DNA from: an uncultured bacterium
GTDB lineage: Bacteria; Eisenbacteria; RBG-16-71-46; CAIMUX01
Length of the DNA stretch: 8,043 nt
Assembly (NCBI GenBank): GCA_946886185.1
Contig: CAMPIC010000107.1
Coordinates: 1-8,043, forward strand
Direction of reading: 5' to 3'
This document shows, piece after piece, positions 4,574 to 8,043 of this stretch (position 1 is its first letter; the number at the start of each line of letters is the position of its first letter). The notes below the pieces were generated by a model. That model had not been told where the DNA came from. It did not search any database and saw nothing but the letters and a program-made list of their open reading frames with translations. The translations under genes and the position numbers were made by a program.

Positions 4574-7345
4574 ATGCGGTACACACTCTGGAGGGCGGCG
4601 GGCATGTACGCCGCCCTTTCGCTGCCGACCTGCACGCTCACTGCCGCCCAAGTCTTCGCCCAGGATCCACTTCTCGATCCCGTACGCGCCCGCTTGAGCA
4701 ACCTGCGCGCTGACACGAGCGTCGAGGAGGCGGCTCATTCCGAGGGGGGTGCGATCGACACGGTGACTGATCAGGCAACGAGCGGCTCCGCCGCGGCCGA
4801 TCGCGGGTCCGATGCGCTGGCAACGGATCCCGCCGAGCTTCGGAATCTCTTGCAAGTCCACGACTACGCGACGGTCGCGCCCATCGTCGCGCGACTCCGC
4901 GCCCAAATGAATGAGCTGCGGCTTGCGGAGGATGCGACACCGAACCTCGCGCACGCCAAGGGAGTGCGCTCCGTGTTGTATGAATGGTCGTTCCAGACCG
5001 GCGACTACGAGTGGATCGAGCGGACCAGCCAGCGATACATCGAACAGGCCGACACGACGACCGTGTCGGGCCGCGCCGAGTCCGCGGTGGATCGATTGGC
5101 GGCGGGGCAGCTTCGCCTCGAGCTGCTCGATCCGGATGGCGCGGAGAAGGACTATCGGGCGGCGCTTCGCTTCGCCACGACACCGCGGGAACGAATGGAA
5201 GCGTGGACGGGTCTCGCGAAGGTCGCCCAGAAGCGTCTTGATTGGGACGGATCGCTCGAGCCGATCGAAAAAGCCCTGTCCGAGGAGGTCCTGGACGCGA
5301 CTCCCCTTCTCGCGCTCGTCGATACGCGCATCCGGCTCGGTGAAACCGATGGAGCCATCGCTGCAAACGAGCTCGCGATCGAGATCGACCCGTTCAACGA
5401 GACCGCGCAGTACATCATCGGAAACGGATACGCGAGGAAGAACTATACGGAGCTGTACGCCGCGTATCCCGGTTCGTTTGCCGATTCTCTCGGGAGAGCC
5501 GCGTTTGCGGAAGCGGACCGCCTGATCGAATCGGGCCAGCGGGACGCGGCCCGCACCGCTTTGCAGAAGATCGCAGCGGAACATCCTGGGTGGGCCGACG
5601 CGCATGTTCGCCTCGGCTCGCTCGCTTTCTCCGACGCCGTTTATGACGATGCGCTCCGCCACTTCCAAACCGCGCTCAGCATCTGCCCCGAATATGGCCG
5701 CGCCCATCATGGAGTGGCGAAAGCTCTCGAGCAGATCCGATTCGCCTGGCACGTCCATCGCGCCGAGGATGAACGTGTATTCGCGGAGACCCCGTTCCCG
5801 GAGATCCCCGGAATCGAACAGCTGGTGGTGAACTGGTCCTCCCTTTCTCCGCGCCATCAGAACCGCGTCGCGCTTTCCGTCGCTCCGTGGCAGCGATTCA
5901 TTCCGGTGCTGGTCGCGGGAGGGCACACCTACTACATCAAGCCGATTCACGAGCTTCTTTCCGAGGCGCCCGGACTGCATACGCTGCGAGATTTGAGGAT
6001 CGACTACGACTCGCGCCTCTGGGACGACGTGCGCGGATGCGGCGGCTATCACACCGTCACCGGCATCGAAGACGTGGAACGGACCATCTTCCACAATTAC
6101 GACACCGTCCTTCACGAGCTGACGCACCAGGTGCACGGAGTCCTTCCTCCCGACATGGCGCGGAAGATCGAGGATCTCTATCGGCAGGCCAAGGAGAGGG
6201 ACGGAGGAACGGGGCGCGGCTTCCTCAGCCGTTATGCCGGAGGAAGCGTCTGGGAATACTTCGCCGAAGCGGCCAACGCGCTCAGCCATCCGCGGCGCGA
6301 TCGCTTCGACACGCGTGAGATCGTTCGGGAACGTCTCGACGCGATCGATCCGGCATTGCGGGATCTCGTCGTGGAAGTGCAGGACGAATTTCCCCTCGAT
6401 CCATGCTATCCGATCGCCTACGCGAACCGCGGTCACGACGAGCTGGAGCAGGGAGATCCGGAAGGCGCGATTCAGGCGTATCGACAGGCGCTCGCGATCG
6501 AGGCATCCGAACCGAATGCGCTCGGCTCGCTGGTGTACGCATTGCAGGTCGCCGGGAAAAACGAAGACGCAGCCGCACGGGCAGAGGAAGCAACCACAGT
6601 GCATCCGGACGACGGAACGCTCGCCGTGCGCCGCACGAATGCGGATTGGCATGCCGGCGATGCTCTCGAGGAAGTCATCATTCGACTCGCCGCGGCGCGG
6701 AGCCAGATTCGTGATGAGGATCTTCCGACCGTGGATCTGGAGCTGGGGCGGATGTACTGGATCCACGGCGACGGAGCAGCCGCACTAGAGGCCTATGAAC
6801 GCGCGCTCTCCGTTCAGGCGGACATGCCGGAAGCGATTTGGGGACGCGCGATGGCACATGCCCTCGAGCAGCGGTGGGACTCCGCCTGGAGCGCGTACGA
6901 CGAAGCCGTGCGTTCCCGCACCGGGATCGTCGAGCTCCGTTGCGACTACGCGTTCGATCTGCTGCGTGCCGGCGAGATCGACCGCGCCGCCGCGCAGATC
7001 GAGGAGGCCAAGCTCCTGGACGCCACCGATCCTCGGGTGCGAGCGCTCGATGCCTGGCTTCTCTTGACGCGGGGAGATGCGGAGAACGCTCGAGAGATCG
7101 CCGCGGCCGCCGCGCGCGAAGCGGACTGGTGTGTGCTCGCTTCGATCGTCCAGGCCCACGCCGCGTTTGCGCTGGGGGACTCGCCGTCCGCGCAGGAGAC
7201 GGCGAGTGCGATTCGCGAGCAAATGAGAGAGGGCAGCCCACGCTTCGTGTTCCGTCCGAAGTGGGGTCGCTACGACGAAGTCGAAACCTTCCCCGCAGTC
7301 GAGCGCGCTCTGATCGAGCCAGACGGTGCTTTGCCGCTTCCGTGA
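4574..7345 (+). CDS. Secreted TPR protein with gluzincin metallopeptidase domain (lethal-factor-like)
   Basis: A 923-residue protein. Residues 1-29 look like a signal peptide with cleavage after VFA29, so it should act in the periplasm or outside the cell. A low-complexity linker follows, then TPR-like helices (about 180-385), clearest at ADAHVRLGSLAFSDAVYDDA (341-360). Residues about 400-605 form a metallopeptidase domain: HELTH (H514, E515, H518) gives two zinc ligands and the catalytic Glu, and EYFAE (E561) the likely third ligand, 43 residues on. This spacing and the EYFAE form resemble anthrax lethal factor-type gluzincins. A second TPR array fills about 611-880 (for example AYANRGHDELEQGDPEGAIQ and LELGRMYWIHGDGAAALEAY). 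TPRs usually bind proteins, so they may present substrates; no substrate is known. It follows the protease gene by 94 bp on the same strand and may be co-transcribed, but no internal promoter or terminator is clear. Confidence 0.88.
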   Translation: MRYTLWRAAGMYAALSLPTCTLTAAQVFAQDPLLDPVRARLSNLRADTSVEEAAHSEGGAIDTVTDQATSGSAAADRGSDALATDPAELRNLLQVHDYATVAPIVARLRAQMNELRLAEDATPNLAHAKGVRSVLYEWSFQTGDYEWIERTSQRYIEQADTTTVSGRAESAVDRLAAGQLRLELLDPDGAEKDYRAALRFATTPRERMEAWTGLAKVAQKRLDWDGSLEPIEKALSEEVLDATPLLALVDTRIRLGETDGAIAANELAIEIDPFNETAQYIIGNGYARKNYTELYAAYPGSFADSLGRAAFAEADRLIESGQRDAARTALQKIAAEHPGWADAHVRLGSLAFSDAVYDDALRHFQTALSICPEYGRAHHGVAKALEQIRFAWHVHRAEDERVFAETPFPEIPGIEQLVVNWSSLSPRHQNRVALSVAPWQRFIPVLVAGGHTYYIKPIHELLSEAPGLHTLRDLRIDYDSRLWDDVRGCGGYHTVTGIEDVERTIFHNYDTVLHELTHQVHGVLPPDMARKIEDLYRQAKERDGGTGRGFLSRYAGGSVWEYFAEAANALSHPRRDRFDTREIVRERLDAIDPALRDLVVEVQDEFPLDPCYPIAYANRGHDELEQGDPEGAIQAYRQALAIEASEPNALGSLVYALQVAGKNEDAAARAEEATTVHPDDGTLAVRRTNADWHAGDALEEVIIRLAAARSQIRDEDLPTVDLELGRMYWIHGDGAAALEAYERALSVQADMPEAIWGRAMAHALEQRWDSAWSAYDEAVRSRTGIVELRCDYAFDLLRAGEIDRAAAQIEEAKLLDATDPRVRALDAWLLLTRGDAENAREIAAAAAREADWCVLASIVQAHAAFALGDSPSAQETASAIREQMREGSPRFVFRPKWGRYDEVETFPAVERALIEPDGALPLP

Positions 7346-7391
7346 TCGAGCGAGCATTCCGTTGTCCGGTCAATCCACTGGGGCATGCCAG

Positions 7392-8043
7392 CTACTTCCC
7401 GAACATCTGCTTGAGTCCACCCCAGGACCGCTCGACCACAGGATCGACGATGCAGTCTCGACCTGTTCCTGGCACGGCCGTGCACGGCTCGGACGGAATC
7501 CAGAGCGGCGATTCCGCCGTCAGTCCATACGACCCATCCTGGCAAAACTTCGGATCCTCCAGCACGGAATAGAAGTCATTCAATCCTTCCATCCCTCGGG
7601 CCGAGAGCAATCCATACCAGTTATTCTGTTCCCGAGCGCCAAATCCGCCCCAGCCCTGATTCTGCCAGAAGACATTGCAATAAACCCGGAACGTGCGGGG
7701 CGTCCAGTCTCCGCACCAGAGCCCGAATCCAATGTTGTTCGCGAAGATGTTGTGGCGGACGATCTGCTCATCCCCGTATCCGTTCAACACCACGGCTCCG
7801 GAGTAGTCCTCGTTCCCTACGACCACGTTGTGCTCGAACAGAAGGTTGCGCGCGACTGTCTCTTGATACACAGCACAACCCGCATTGCCCTTGTTCCCGA
7901 CGAACACGCACCCACGAATGACGGCCGCGGTTGGATCAACGATCAAGAGAGCAGCCCCGCCGGGAGATTCATCGAGCGGCCTGCCTATGTAGTTTCTGTT
8001 GCCGCTAACTGGTGAGAGCGTGTCAGGCGCATAATCATTGAGG
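7392..8043 (-). CDS. Right-handed parallel beta-helix protein, N-terminus beyond window
   Basis: The minus-strand frame is open from the right edge to the stop at 7392 and gives the last 216 residues. Short repeats with N/G turns and alternating hydrophobic strands (IRGCVFVGNKGNAGCAVY, LLFEHNVVVGNEDYSGAVVL, IVRHNIFANNIGFGLWCG, VYCNVFWQN) are the rungs of a beta-helix of the pectate-lyase / NosD type. Such proteins are mostly secreted and either bind or cleave polysaccharide or serve as surface proteins. After the helix comes DPKFCQDGSYGLTAESPLW, a closing segment common in these families, with several cysteines, and the tail ends in SWGGLKQMFGK. There is no sign of catalytic residues in the visible part. 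No ATG is present in this part, so the true start lies to the right. The gene is convergent with the metallopeptidase gene, with 46 bp between the stops and no clear terminator hairpin. Confidence 0.85.
   Translation of the reverse strand, partial: LNDYAPDTLSPVSGNRNYIGRPLDESPGGAALLIVDPTAAVIRGCVFVGNKGNAGCAVYQETVARNLLFEHNVVVGNEDYSGAVVLNGYGDEQIVRHNIFANNIGFGLWCGDWTPRTFRVYCNVFWQNQGWGGFGAREQNNWYGLLSARGMEGLNDFYSVLEDPKFCQDGSYGLTAESPLWIPSEPCTAVPGTGRDCIVDPVVERSWGGLKQMFGK

Noticed and set aside
4625..4634. Lipoprotein signal at Cys20 of the TPR-metallopeptidase
   Set aside because: LPTC has Pro and Thr where a lipobox needs small residues such as Ala and Gly/Ser; cleavage after VFA29 fits better.
4469..6766. 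765-codon minus-strand ORF
   Set aside because: Unusually long, but opposite a gene with signal peptide, TPRs and zinc motif. Its translation shows no domain, so overprinting is not supported. A synonymous-site conservation test would settle it.
7346..7391. Bidirectional terminator between convergent genes
   Set aside because: No stable hairpin with a T-run is visible in these 46 bases.

Overview
High-GC bacterial DNA, densely coded, with six genes and no tRNA, rRNA, CRISPR array or insertion sequence that I can see. Three traits suggest an uncultured lineage of the FCB superphylum, of the Candidatus Eisenbacteria / Latescibacteria / Gemmatimonadota kind. One is a secreted subtilase ending in a FlgD-like / type IX-like C-terminal domain. 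The second is a secreted right-handed beta-helix protein. The third is a sigma factor / zinc-finger anti-sigma / TPR protein operon. The taxonomic placement is inference; no marker gene is present.

Layout. Bases 1-2781 hold a leftward operon: an ECF-type sigma factor, then a small protein with an HxxxCxxC zinc-finger anti-sigma motif and no membrane helix, then a long TPR protein that runs off the left edge. The TPR protein is not obvious at first sight because it has no ATG start and no stop inside the window, but its frame is open from about 1442 to base 1. Its 36-40 residue helical repeats are those usually found in front of a CHAT (caspase-like) domain, which, if present, lies outside the window.

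Divergent from this operon, across a short shared promoter region, is a secreted S8 serine protease (2863-4479) with signal peptide, I9-like prodomain, complete catalytic residues and a C-terminal sorting-like domain. Next, in the same direction after 94 bp, comes a secreted 923-residue protein (4574-7345). It has a zinc metallopeptidase domain of the gluzincin / anthrax-lethal-factor type (HELTH plus a downstream EYFAE) placed between two TPR arrays. Convergent to it and cut by the right edge is a beta-helix protein (7392-8043).

How they may work together. The sigma factor and anti-sigma protein probably control the leftward operon and perhaps the divergent protease. The pairing of a TPR (possibly CHAT) protein with a subtilase and a TPR-metallopeptidase suggests a protease-rich, sigma-controlled module. 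This is a hypothesis from gene order, not something the sequence proves.
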